NCBI GenBank assembly: GCA_002399505.1
Contig: DHDT01000033.1
Location: 19,368-29,168, forward strand
DNA: 9,801 nucleotides
Direction: 5' to 3'
Origin: Caryophanales bacterium UBA4869
GTDB lineage: Bacteria > Bacillota_I > Bacilli_A > RFN20 > CAG-288
The notes beneath the pieces are model-generated. The model saw nothing but the letters and a program-made list of their open reading frames with translations, was not told the DNA's origin and did no database searches. The position numbers and the translations under genes were made by a program. Shown piece by piece: positions 1 through 8,005 of the stretch (its first letter is position 1; each line of letters starts with the position of its first letter).

Positions 1-1
1 A

Positions 2-724
2 TCCAGTCTTGGCACCTATGTCGCCAAGTTCTCAGGTCTTAATACGACAGATATTCCTGCTGTCGACCGTTTCCTCAATGGCGGCAAGAACCCTACTTTG
101 CAGACCAAAGAAGAATTCAAGACGGTGATGGAGAAGTTCAAAGCCGGAAATTATTCCATGAACGCCCTCACAAGCAGCGGCTTAGCCAAATATTACTTCA
201 CCGACAAATATTTCTATGAAGAGCTTTTCTCTAATGCTGATAGCAATATCGGATATTTAAAGCAGGACGGACACATCTATAGCTTCACTATTGCCAGCAA
301 CAAGATCACAGTCGATAAGAGCACCGATCACGCTGCGGGAAATTCTCCGATGACCTTGCCAGGCGTCGGTTCTTCGTTCTTTGCCAGTGATGACTTAGGT
401 TATATTTCTCATTTCTCCGATGAAATCTATAATTATGACAATTATGAAGTCACTACAAATAGCGGTATCACCTATTGGAAGAACATGACTTCCGGATTCT
501 CGACGAAAATGTTCAATTACGTCTTCAAAAATGCGACTTCCATCCTTCCTTTAGGCAGCGGATTTATCGTCTCTGACAGCGAAGATCCCTTTGATACCAG
601 AGTCAGTCTGATTTCGGCCTTCCGTGCTGCTGACGGTTCTTATGACAATTACTATGAGTATACTTACTACGATATCGGAAACACTTCCTATAAGCTGATT
701 GACGATTATCTTGCTTCCTTATAG
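2..724 (+). CDS. C-terminal part of an unrecognised, probably exported Tyr/Ser-rich protein (5' truncated)
   Basis: The frame is open from base 2 to the TAG at 722-724 (240 residues) with no start visible; the internal TTG at 98 has no ribosome site and is not the start. I do not recognise the family. The protein is rich in Tyr, Ser, Asn, Asp and Phe, has no cysteine and no membrane segment in the visible part, and alternates polar and aromatic residues as extracellular beta-rich proteins do (for example GHIYSFTIASNKI near residue 91). The segment KFKAGNYSM near residue 49 is followed by Tyr-rich strands, a layout seen in some lipoprotein binding modules, but this resemblance is weak. Its composition matches the two lipoproteins just downstream, and only 29 bases separate its stop from the next ATG. 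Co-transcription and a related surface role are therefore inferred. The N-terminus, where a signal peptide or lipobox would lie, is outside the window. Confidence 0.85.
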   Translation, partial: SSLGTYVAKFSGLNTTDIPAVDRFLNGGKNPTLQTKEEFKTVMEKFKAGNYSMNALTSSGLAKYYFTDKYFYEELFSNADSNIGYLKQDGHIYSFTIASNKITVDKSTDHAAGNSPMTLPGVGSSFFASDDLGYISHFSDEIYNYDNYEVTTNSGITYWKNMTSGFSTKMFNYVFKNATSILPLGSGFIVSDSEDPFDTRVSLISAFRAADGSYDNYYEYTYYDIGNTSYKLIDDYLASL

Positions 725-732
725 ACTTGTCT

Positions 733-750
733 GAAAAAAGGGGATTTTTC
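733..750 (+). promoter_or_regulatory. Ribosome binding site of the first complete lipoprotein, sitting in the loop of a short hairpin
   Basis: The G-rich site AGGGGA (739-744) ends nine bases before the ATG at 754 and decides that start over the TTG at 727. Flanking it, GAAAAA (733-738) and TTTTTC (745-750) are perfectly complementary, so the Shine-Dalgarno core would sit in a six-base loop on a six-pair, A-T-dominated stem. The stem is weak. It may simply present the site, or be accidental. No U-tract follows the hairpin, so it is not a terminator. Confidence 0.5.
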
Positions 751-753
751 ATT

Positions 754-3603
754 ATGAAATTAAATAAAATTGTCTTGGTCAGTCTTCTTGCCTGCTCTTC
801 GATGCTATATTCCTGCAACAAGGACACTATATCGTCTTCTTCAGCGACATCATCATCGTCTTCTTCCCAGACTGCTGGCGAAATCACCGCTGTTGAAATC
901 AGCGGTCCTTCTAACGTCGAACTTGGAAAGAAAGCCACTTTCACTGCTGATGTCATCGGAAATGATGACGACTCAGTGACCTGGACCTTTTCATCTGAGA
1001 CTGTCGGAACAGTAAGCCAGACTGGCGTTTTCACTTCTAAGGCTGTCGGAAAAGGTGTTCTCACTGCCACTTCAACTATCAAGAACACTGTTTTCGGAAC
1101 CTATGAAGTCAATGTCTATGCCAAAAAGGCTACTTCGGTGACACTTTTGATTTCTTCGACTGAAGAACTCCCTTTTGACAATGTGACTAAGACTTATTCG
1201 ATTCCTCTCAATCACGATTTCAAGCTTTCTCTTTCTCAGACTGATAATTCCAAGCCTTTTGATTCTGTCTCCTTCAGTTCTTCTCTCCCAGAGTCGATCT
1301 CTTCGGATGCCGTCGTTATCGAACAGACTGAAAAGACGGCCAAAGGCTATGCCATCCAGGCTTTTAGCGGTGGCTCTCTGATTGCCAAATGCTATTATTC
1401 CGATGAGATGTCTACTCCTCTGACGGCGTCGATAAAGTTTGATATCATCGACGAAAACAAGGAAGCTTCCGATGAACTCAAGTCTTTCATCTCTTCAACG
1501 AAGGCTCAGGAGTCTTCATCTCTTTTATCAGGAAAAATAAGTTCTTCCAAGGAAATCAGTTCTTCCAAAGATGGGGAGAATGTGGTTGACAAGGTCGATA
1601 CTGTCTCTTCTTATGCTTCCTATACCAATGCTTCCTATACCAAGAAGAACACGAAGACCTATAAGAATGAATCGCTTGAAACCAATGTTGACTCTTCTTA
1701 CTTCTCCGGCCTTGATACAAGCTCGAATAATTATTATGCCTTAGGCTTTGACAGCTCTGATGTTATCACTGACGTCTTTGCCAATACTTCAATAACTGAT
1801 CAGAACACTTCTGATTCGACTCTGTTCTTCAGTCCTAAAGGCAATACTTATTCTTATGGTATCGCCGGTTATATCAATGACATGTTCTTCAGTTCGACTA
1901 CAGTCGACGGCGACTTTCTCACTTTCTATGATTCTGAGTGCTACGCAAACTCGGTCTTTTCCAAAGATGCCAGCACCTATAAAATCGCCTCTTCTTTCAA
2001 GGGACGAAACGACAACACTGATTATTCTGTCAATCTCACTATCAATTATGAGGATACAAAGATCACCGGATTTGAGTTTACTGAGAGTTTCGAAGCTGAG
2101 AATTCACGAGGAACGATCTCATATAAAGGAACTGATTTCGTCTTTGGAAACAAGATTGAGGATAATGCTCTGAACAATCCTGATCACCGCGACCTTTCTT
2201 CTTATTACATCACTTCTTTCACTATGAAGGAAATCTCCGGAACCAAGACTGATCTTTATGATTACACCAATCTCTCCAAGTATGGACCAAACAGCGTTTC
2301 GACCACTGATGGCGGATTGACAAAATATACCCTTTCCTACGATAAGACTTTGGTTTTGCAGGTCTCTGATATCGCTCCTACCGGTGCCTCGGTCGAATTT
2401 GACGATATCACCTATACGTCCTCTGATACGACAAAGGTTCCTGTCAAAGGAACTACCGGAGGCGGTATCTTTGCTATCTCTGCTTATACTGGCAATTCTA
2501 ACAACCACGCTGTGGGTGAGGCTACCCTTACTTTCAAATCAGCCAAGGGAGTCGAAGTCAAAGTAGTCGTCGAGTTCACCGCTGTCGAATTGAAGGGAAT
2601 CACTGTCGATCATATGCCAACTGGCAATGATTTCGGTGATGTCTTCAAGGGAGACAAGACGAGTTATTTCCTTCTCAACACGGATCCCGATGAACTCTCA
2701 TATTCCTTTGGACTTAGAATCGTGAGCGGAAACAAAGACGGCATATCCTTATATGATTATGAAGACGGAAACATCGAAGGAGTACCGGGAGCCGGCTTCT
2801 CAGTCTTAGGCAATGAAATCGGTTCATACACTTTCAAATTATATGTCGTCGGTCACGAGGACATCGAGACTGAAGATACGTATTCCATCAATATCGTCGC
2901 CCCTTATTCCGCTGATTACCTGAAGACCAACCTAGTAGGAAAATCATATGTCAAAGACACGGGAACCCTCAAGGATGTTCTCACTTTCACAAGCGATACT
3001 CTGATCACAGTTGTCGAGACATCAACAACTGAAACACTGATTGACTTTTTCGCCTATCACTTCGAAGAAGGACACGTTGTCATCGATAACGATTATGATA
3101 CCAAAGGCCTTTACTACGAGAGAATCTATAAGGGCAATATCTACTATTCCAACGACTTTTCGTCTATCTATTTCTACGCCTCAACCAATGACGGCGACAG
3201 CTCAACTGTCGCAACCAATAAGGCGAAGGTGGAATTCTCCAAATATGTCACTGACGCAGAGATAGGAGACTATGTTGATGGAAAGGCTTTCGCAGGTGAA
3301 AATTTCATTATCGGCATCGGCATGTGCAAGGCTACTTTGACGTTTGCAAAGGATACCGGGACCATCACTCTTTACAGCAATGCCAGCAAGACTGATATCA
3401 ATACTGTGACTTTCAGTTATACGTATTCTGCCGGTAAATTCGGCAATTTCTTCACCATTTCCAATGTTGCCGGAACTTTAGAAGCCGGCATCTCTGCAAT
3501 CACTGGTAATCAGTTTGAGTATTTGAATACTACTCGGAAGATAGTTGTCAAAATGACCATCAAAGGAGGTTCTTCTCAATTTAGTTTCGATATTGCATCT
3601 TAG
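754..3603 (+). CDS. Large surface lipoprotein with BIG2 Ig-like domain and beta-rich modules
   Basis: Start chosen at ATG 754: it gives a clean signal peptide and has AGGGGA upstream, whereas TTG 727 would add nine residues before the charged N-terminus. The product is 949 residues. Residues 1-20 are a signal peptide (KLNK, then a hydrophobic core) ending in the lipobox LYSC with Cys21 as the probable lipid-bearing residue; Cys14 is a less likely alternative. A Ser-rich linker (about 25-40) leads to a BIG2-type Ig-like domain (about 44-122, with the typical 'V.ISGP...LGKKATFTA' start and a core VTWTF strand). Then come unrecognised beta-rich regions (about 125-230, 240-475 and 476-715) and two similar C-terminal modules (about 722-825 and 840-949). 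No LPXTG signal or catalytic motif is visible, so it is membrane-anchored through lipid. An adhesin or ligand-binding role is inferred. It lies in tandem with 2-724 and with the lipoprotein at 3670. Confidence 0.9.
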   Translation: MKLNKIVLVSLLACSSMLYSCNKDTISSSSATSSSSSSQTAGEITAVEISGPSNVELGKKATFTADVIGNDDDSVTWTFSSETVGTVSQTGVFTSKAVGKGVLTATSTIKNTVFGTYEVNVYAKKATSVTLLISSTEELPFDNVTKTYSIPLNHDFKLSLSQTDNSKPFDSVSFSSSLPESISSDAVVIEQTEKTAKGYAIQAFSGGSLIAKCYYSDEMSTPLTASIKFDIIDENKEASDELKSFISSTKAQESSSLLSGKISSSKEISSSKDGENVVDKVDTVSSYASYTNASYTKKNTKTYKNESLETNVDSSYFSGLDTSSNNYYALGFDSSDVITDVFANTSITDQNTSDSTLFFSPKGNTYSYGIAGYINDMFFSSTTVDGDFLTFYDSECYANSVFSKDASTYKIASSFKGRNDNTDYSVNLTINYEDTKITGFEFTESFEAENSRGTISYKGTDFVFGNKIEDNALNNPDHRDLSSYYITSFTMKEISGTKTDLYDYTNLSKYGPNSVSTTDGGLTKYTLSYDKTLVLQVSDIAPTGASVEFDDITYTSSDTTKVPVKGTTGGGIFAISAYTGNSNNHAVGEATLTFKSAKGVEVKVVVEFTAVELKGITVDHMPTGNDFGDVFKGDKTSYFLLNTDPDELSYSFGLRIVSGNKDGISLYDYEDGNIEGVPGAGFSVLGNEIGSYTFKLYVVGHEDIETEDTYSINIVAPYSADYLKTNLVGKSYVKDTGTLKDVLTFTSDTLITVVETSTTETLIDFFAYHFEEGHVVIDNDYDTKGLYYERIYKGNIYYSNDFSSIYFYASTNDGDSSTVATNKAKVEFSKYVTDAEIGDYVDGKAFAGENFIIGIGMCKATLTFAKDTGTITLYSNASKTDINTVTFSYTYSAGKFGNFFTISNVAGTLEAGISAITGNQFEYLNTTRKIVVKMTIKGGSSQFSFDIAS

Positions 3604-3609
3604 TACGTT

Positions 3610-3637
3610 TTGACTTATCTTAGTAAATATTTAAAAA
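3610..3637 (+). promoter_or_regulatory. Possible promoter for the ten-repeat lipoprotein
   Basis: TTGACT (3610-3615) matches five of six bases of the sigma-A -35 box. Sixteen bases on, TAAAAA (3632-3637) is a weak -10 (four of six). Transcription would start near 3645, just ahead of the ribosome site AAAGGA (3653-3658) for the ATG at 3670. The 66-base gap after the previous gene holds no terminator hairpin, so read-through from upstream is equally possible. Confidence 0.3.
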
Positions 3638-3669
3638 TCATTTATTTGATTGAAAGGAAAAAAAAGATT

Positions 3670-6624
3670 ATGAGAAAAAAATCTGCATCTTTCTTGTTGG
3701 TAATGAGTGCCTTGGTCTTTGGTCTTGCCGGGTGCGGTGATTCCTCCCTCTCTCTTGGTTCTTCAGCGGCTTCTTCTACCCCTGTTTCTTCCTCTCCTGT
3801 TTCTTCGTCCCCGATTTCTTCGTCCCCGATTTCCTCGTCTCAGGAAAGTTCTTCTTCCTCTTCAACTGCTCCTGTCGTAGAAAAGTATGCTGTCACGTTC
3901 AATGAGGTTACCGGTGCAACTATCAGTATCACTAGTCCTGCTGAGGGTACTTCTTTTGCTGCCGGAACAAATGTCAATTTCAAGGTCACCATCACCGATA
4001 CTACGATGATGGTCGATACCATCACCTGCGAAGATACCTATTTGTCTGATCCTGTCACCAATCAGGCGGGAACTGAGGTCACCTGTGCTTTCACAATGCC
4101 TTCCAAGGCTGTTGCTGTCACTGTCACCTTAAAGAAGATCCCTGTCTACTATGGAATCACCTTTAACAAAGACATCGTCGGCGGAAAACTGGCCATCTTT
4201 GCTGAGAAGGCAGTAGCCGGTGAAACAATCAACGTCTATCTTGAGACACTGGAAGGCTATGAATTAACTAAACTCACCTCCAATGTCAAGGATCTGGCTT
4301 TCAAGACTGTCCATGAAGGCGAACAGTTCTCCTTTGTCATGCCTTCAGCTGATGTTTCTATCAGTGCTGAATTCGCCAAGAAGTATCTAGTTGCTGAGAT
4401 CAAAGATGTCAGCAAATCATTAAAGACTTTAACCGGAATTACTGAAGGCGAACATATCGCTGAAGGCAAGACTATTGATCTGACAGTCGAATTCGGTTCA
4501 ACTGCCTATGCTTCTGCTGTCTATGTCACTGTCAACAATCAAAGTCTTGAGATGACTCCGGTTACCACTTCCGGTTCATCTGATTATTATTCTCAGTATA
4601 CCTGTTCCTTCGTGATGCCTAATAAGGATGTCCACGTCTATGTGACCAGAAACGGAACTTATACTTCCGAAACCGGTCACGTTGTCAATCTCATCAACAA
4701 TGAGAATGTCTATGTTCTCGGTTTCACTTCCGGATTGAAATATAGTTCAGTGAGCTTCAACTTCTATAACATGGACGGATTTGTCGTCACCGGTATGGAA
4801 TACAGAGCTGTGGGTGCTGCTGAAACTGATGCCTGGACTGCTCTTTCCTTCTCGGGAACCAGTGTCTATTCGCCTTCTTTCACTTCTGATACCGATATCA
4901 GAATCAATACAAAGACCTGCAATGTCAGAACTGTTCAGTATTACAACCTGGCCAATGTCCAAATCAACTATGGAGAAGCTAAAAATACTGTCAATGTCGG
5001 TGACACCTACAATATAAATAATGCCAGTCTGACTGGTTTCCACCTTTCTGATGTTGCCTTTGTCGGCGGTGTTTCCAATGTCACAAACACCTTGAATTAT
5101 GGAAGCGGAAATATTTCCTTCACCGTTCCTGAGGGAACTGATCCTATTGTCATCTACTTCAAGACTGTAGCTAATGGCACCATCACTTATACCGAACCGG
5201 CTGAGGAGAATCATATTGCCTCAGTTTCCATCAGAAAGAATTCTTATAGCACTGAGGAAATTACTTCGGCTGCTCCTAATGATATGGTTTACGTCTATCC
5301 TAAGGCTGATGACAATTATAAGGTTGTCACTATGAAGGCCATGAATGGAACTGCTGAAGTTACTACTTCTTACAACAAGCCTTATTACGGCGATGCCTAT
5401 TTCAGCTTCACTATGCCTGCTAACGGCGATGTCACCCTGTCCTTTGGAACTTCTGCTGTCCGCAATGTCAGCTCTGAAACTGTCACCGGCGGAAAGATTA
5501 CTCTGAATGCGACTTCTTATGGTGTCGGTGAGACAGCCTCCTTCACAGTTTCAACGGAGACAGTCTTCTTCAAAGTCAAAGATGTTGTTGAAAAGACTCA
5601 TGAAGACCTTGAAATTACTTTAAGCGGAAACAGCGGATCCTTCGTCATGCCTGATTATGATGTTGTCCTTGTTCCTTCCTTTGAGGCAGTTGCCGGTGTC
5701 ACCTTCTCTTTGACCAAAGAAGGCCTTCCTACTCAGATCAAGACTATCGGTTTCAGAGGCGGACAGAGCAATAGAACAATCGATTATAACGTTGCCAATG
5801 TCGGAGATGAAACCGACACAAACGTCTATAGTCAAGAGTTCCTGCCCGGTGAAAATGTCTCTGTTTCTGTCACATTCAATTCAACTGCCGACAATGCCAC
5901 TATGGTTGTGACTTCCAAAGCTGAAACAGAAGGCGGAGAAAATGTCACTGCTTCATATGAACCTTCTTACTTAAATGGCGGACGTGCTTCTTATAGCTTT
6001 GTCGCAACTGATAAGACTCTCTCAGTCTCCTTCACCTATAAAGCCAATACTCCTCTTGCCTCGACTGTCACAAATGATGTTGCCGGTGTGACTCTTACCT
6101 ATAAGGTCAGAGGTGCAGAGGCTGCTGACTTGAGCACCGTTTATGCCGGTGATGCCGTCGAAATCAAGATGGCCGGTACTCCTGCTTCCGGTAAGGCCTT
6201 AAAACTTGTCGTCAAGGATGCTTCCAGAGGAGATATGTTCAATAATTACACCACCACCGCAGATGGCCTGACTGCTTCCTTCACTGCAAATAATGCCTTC
6301 ACTGTCACCGTTTCTGAAGTATCAGTCTTTAATTTCACTGTCAGCCAGGGTGAGACAACTGAAACAACCGGAAGTCTCAATGTCAATGTTCAGGATGCTA
6401 CCACTTATTCTACTATCACTTATGCAAATGGCATTATCAGCGGAACTAAGATTTCTGTGACTCTTCAGAACTACTATTCTGTTCCTGTCAACTATGTTGT
6501 CAAATGCGGAGAGACTGAAATCACCACTGGAACTATCCCTGCCCGTGGTCAATATGGACCTTCTTCAGCTTATCTCAATGCCTTTGTAGTCGATGCCGAT
6601 GTCACCGTTGCCTTCACTTTCTAA
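3670..6624 (+). CDS. Surface lipoprotein with Ser/Pro stalk and about ten divergent InlB-B-like repeats
   Basis: ATG 3670 is chosen because MRKK plus a hydrophobic core and the canonical lipobox LAGC (Cys22) follow at once, and AAAGGA lies 11 bases upstream; the in-frame TTG at 3610 would add 20 residues before the signal peptide. The product is 984 residues. Residues 23-67 are a Ser/Pro stalk holding four PVSSS/PISSS units. From residue 73 to the end the protein is built of about ten modules of 78-119 residues. Each has an opening strand, a 'G(E/D)x-hydrophobic' strand, a central 'GY/GF.(L/V)' segment, and a closing 'SFxMPxxDVxVxxxF' signature. The closing Phe falls at residues 141, 222, 314, 404, 484, 580, 658, 777, 871 and 972. 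This matches the known style of the divergent InlB B-repeat / Listeria-Bacteroides repeat superfamily. No enzyme motif is seen. Adhesion or cell-wall spacing is inferred. It ends in tandem stops TAA TAA, followed by a terminator. Confidence 0.92.
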   Translation: MRKKSASFLLVMSALVFGLAGCGDSSLSLGSSAASSTPVSSSPVSSSPISSSPISSSQESSSSSSTAPVVEKYAVTFNEVTGATISITSPAEGTSFAAGTNVNFKVTITDTTMMVDTITCEDTYLSDPVTNQAGTEVTCAFTMPSKAVAVTVTLKKIPVYYGITFNKDIVGGKLAIFAEKAVAGETINVYLETLEGYELTKLTSNVKDLAFKTVHEGEQFSFVMPSADVSISAEFAKKYLVAEIKDVSKSLKTLTGITEGEHIAEGKTIDLTVEFGSTAYASAVYVTVNNQSLEMTPVTTSGSSDYYSQYTCSFVMPNKDVHVYVTRNGTYTSETGHVVNLINNENVYVLGFTSGLKYSSVSFNFYNMDGFVVTGMEYRAVGAAETDAWTALSFSGTSVYSPSFTSDTDIRINTKTCNVRTVQYYNLANVQINYGEAKNTVNVGDTYNINNASLTGFHLSDVAFVGGVSNVTNTLNYGSGNISFTVPEGTDPIVIYFKTVANGTITYTEPAEENHIASVSIRKNSYSTEEITSAAPNDMVYVYPKADDNYKVVTMKAMNGTAEVTTSYNKPYYGDAYFSFTMPANGDVTLSFGTSAVRNVSSETVTGGKITLNATSYGVGETASFTVSTETVFFKVKDVVEKTHEDLEITLSGNSGSFVMPDYDVVLVPSFEAVAGVTFSLTKEGLPTQIKTIGFRGGQSNRTIDYNVANVGDETDTNVYSQEFLPGENVSVSVTFNSTADNATMVVTSKAETEGGENVTASYEPSYLNGGRASYSFVATDKTLSVSFTYKANTPLASTVTNDVAGVTLTYKVRGAEAADLSTVYAGDAVEIKMAGTPASGKALKLVVKDASRGDMFNNYTTTADGLTASFTANNAFTVTVSEVSVFNFTVSQGETTETTGSLNVNVQDATTYSTITYANGIISGTKISVTLQNYYSVPVNYVVKCGETEITTGTIPARGQYGPSSAYLNAFVVDADVTVAFTF
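3781..3840 (+). repeat. 15-bp tandem repeat (4 units) encoding PVSSS/PISSS stalk
   Basis: Four consecutive 15-base units start at 3781, 3796, 3811 and 3826. Each reads CC(T/G)(G/A)TTTC(T/C)TC(C/G)TC(T/C) and encodes Pro-(Val/Ile)-Ser-Ser-Ser. Units two and three are identical at 13 of 15 bases, and units three and four likewise. The unit is a multiple of three, so gain or loss would lengthen or shorten the stalk between the lipid anchor and the repeat domains without a frameshift. Confidence 0.9.
3886..6621 (+). repeat. Protein-level array of about ten divergent beta modules
   Basis: The modules repeat at protein level only; I see no long identical DNA stretches between them, so the array is old or strongly diversified. 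Closing signatures include AFTMPSKAVAVTV, FSFVMPSADVSIS, CSFVMPNKDVHVY, ISFTVPEGTDPIV, FSFTMPANGDVTL and GSFVMPDYDVVLV. Degenerate ones follow: YSFVATDKTLSVS, ASFTANNAFTVTV and AFVVDADVTVAF, with PSFTSDTDIRI also inside the series. Spacing between closing Phe residues is 81, 92, 90, 80, 96, 78, 119, 94 and 101 residues. The Met-Pro pair is lost in module four and in the last three modules; module five keeps only the Pro (TVP). Confidence 0.75.
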
Positions 6625-6647
6625 TAAAGCTGAAAGAAGATAATGAT

Positions 6648-6679
6648 AAAAGCCGAGCTTAAGTCATAGCTCGGCTTTT
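6648..6679. terminator. Bidirectional rho-independent terminator
   Basis: AAAAGCCGAGCT (6648-6659) and AGCTCGGCTTTT (6668-6679) form a perfect 12-pair stem with an eight-base loop. TTTT ends the stem on the + strand, with further T-runs to about 6693, and AAAA at its left end gives TTTT on the - strand. It sits between the convergent lipoprotein (stop at 6624) and transporter (stop at 6692) and serves both. Confidence 0.93.
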
Positions 6680-6691
6680 CTTATGCTTTTT

Positions 6692-8005
6692 TTAGTTTAG
6701 GAGACTATCAGTTTTGGAAGACTGCTTCAGTTTCTTCAGGAAGACTCTTTCTTCGACAAGACTGACAATCAGATGCAGGATGAGACCGGACCCGTAGATC
6801 AGGATGATATTATCCATCGTCATATTGATCAGCCTAAGCTGATAGAGAATGAAGAAGATGAGGTAATAGCCGATGTTGATGATCAGGGAATTGATCATCA
6901 GGTACATCGTCTTTCCGGTTCCTATGAAGATGGAATCTGGAATCATCGAGAGAGCAAAGGCGATATAGAAGGGGAAGAGCTTGATGGTGATCGAATACAC
7001 TTCCTGATAATCGGATAACTGCTCGACATATTGGAAGAAAGGTGACCAGGCAGGAATGGTTAAGGCGACGAAACTGAGAGAGATGGTGGCAATGAAATAA
7101 TAATTTCTATGTTTGAGTTTCCGGTAGTCATCCACGCAGTCGTGGCGGATGACTTCTGCTAAGGCAAAGATGGGAACAAGGGCGAAGTTCAGTATAAACA
7201 GCGTGCTGACATAGTAGCTGCCTTCTTCCGATACTAAGTTGACCATACGGCTTATCATATAGGCGTAGACTAAGTTGTCGAGGAGAAGCTGGATGCCGGA
7301 GAAGAAGCCGATCTTGACCCACTGTTTTATCAGTGGCATATCACTGCTGTCTAGTTTTGCCGGTTTGATGTTCTTTCCGTATATCAGGAGAGCGACCGCT
7401 GTCAGAGCCAGAACAGAATTAGTCATGATGTTGGTGTAGCTGACACCGATTACTCCGTACTTGGGAATCAGGTTGAAGTCTCCGATTATTCCTAAGATCA
7501 TCTGCATGATCATGAGCAGATAGACATTTCGGGATTTTCCGATGACGACGAAGGCGACATCACAGATGACAGTGACAATATAGATGATATTGGCGATGGT
7601 CTCCATCTGAAGATGGAAAGTGACTTCTTCAAGATCAATAGATTCGTTGTTCATATAATCGACTAGATTCAAGGTGACAAAGTAGACGACTAGGGAGAAG
7701 ACGATATAGACGGCAAGTGAGATGAGAAGAGCCTTGAATACGTGTGCTGAGAAATGCTGCCTGTCTTTCTTTATGGCTCTGTTTAAGACCGAATAAAGAG
7801 GGATGATGAGGAAAGCCTTGAGAGTATCGTCGATGAGATCATACCATTCCATCTGGCCGATGACATTCAGGCCTTCGACCGATGAGACCAAGAAGGCATT
7901 GACAGTCTGATAGATGAACGGAAAGAGACTCAGTAGGCAGAGAGAAAAGAAGAGCTTGAAGTGGAATTCCTTAAGCCCGGAAAACAGTTCTTTCAGTCTG
8001 GTCAT
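6692..8005 (-). CDS. MATE-family multidrug/polyspecific exporter
   Basis: The product is 437 residues, of usual MATE length, with about twelve hydrophobic helices (roughly 17-38, 62-76, 87-112, 136-156, 160-178, 185-210, 226-252, 264-287, 301-320, 340-357, 365-390 and 399-417). Family-like features are the half-way helix GDFNLIPKYGVIGVSY (175-190) and DSIFIGTGKT (357-366), which occupies the place where MATE proteins carry an 'iGlGkt'-type turn. MATE proteins export cationic drugs or metabolites across the cytoplasmic membrane using Na+ or H+ gradients. The substrate here cannot be read from sequence. A polysaccharide flippase of the same MOP superfamily is the main alternative. The start ATG (8005-8003) is the only in-frame start before an upstream TGA; its ribosome site is poor (AGG about 12 bases upstream), which may mean low or regulated translation. 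The gene is convergent with the lipoprotein locus and divergent from the two-component system. Confidence 0.85.
   Translation of the reverse strand: MTRLKELFSGLKEFHFKLFFSLCLLSLFPFIYQTVNAFLVSSVEGLNVIGQMEWYDLIDDTLKAFLIIPLYSVLNRAIKKDRQHFSAHVFKALLISLAVYIVFSLVVYFVTLNLVDYMNNESIDLEEVTFHLQMETIANIIYIVTVICDVAFVVIGKSRNVYLLMIMQMILGIIGDFNLIPKYGVIGVSYTNIMTNSVLALTAVALLIYGKNIKPAKLDSSDMPLIKQWVKIGFFSGIQLLLDNLVYAYMISRMVNLVSEEGSYYVSTLFILNFALVPIFALAEVIRHDCVDDYRKLKHRNYYFIATISLSFVALTIPAWSPFFQYVEQLSDYQEVYSITIKLFPFYIAFALSMIPDSIFIGTGKTMYLMINSLIINIGYYLIFFILYQLRLINMTMDNIILIYGSGLILHLIVSLVEERVFLKKLKQSSKTDSLLN

Noticed and set aside
727..753. Upstream TTG start for the BIG2 lipoprotein
   Set aside because: It lies upstream of the ribosome site, which it would translate through, and adds MSEKRGFFI before a complete signal peptide.
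603..1088. Antisense frame of 161 codons across the start of the BIG2 lipoprotein
   Set aside because: It runs through the junction of two well-supported + strand genes, has no ribosome site or recognisable domain, and its Ser/Glu/Asp runs mirror the Ser codon runs of the sense strand.
2119..2508. Antisense frame of 129 codons inside the BIG2 lipoprotein
   Set aside because: It is a shadow of codon bias; no start context, domain or signal.
3610..3669. Upstream TTG start for the ten-repeat lipoprotein
   Set aside because: It would place 20 extra residues ahead of a canonical signal peptide, and the good ribosome site fits only ATG 3670.
4747..5214. Antisense frame of 155 codons inside the ten-repeat lipoprotein
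   Set aside because: Opposite a continuous, regularly repeated coding array; composition is an antisense artefact.
6773..7018. Asp/Glu-rich + strand frame opposite the transporter's C-terminus
   Set aside because: Acidic composition is what the antisense of hydrophobic helix codons gives; no ribosome site or domain.
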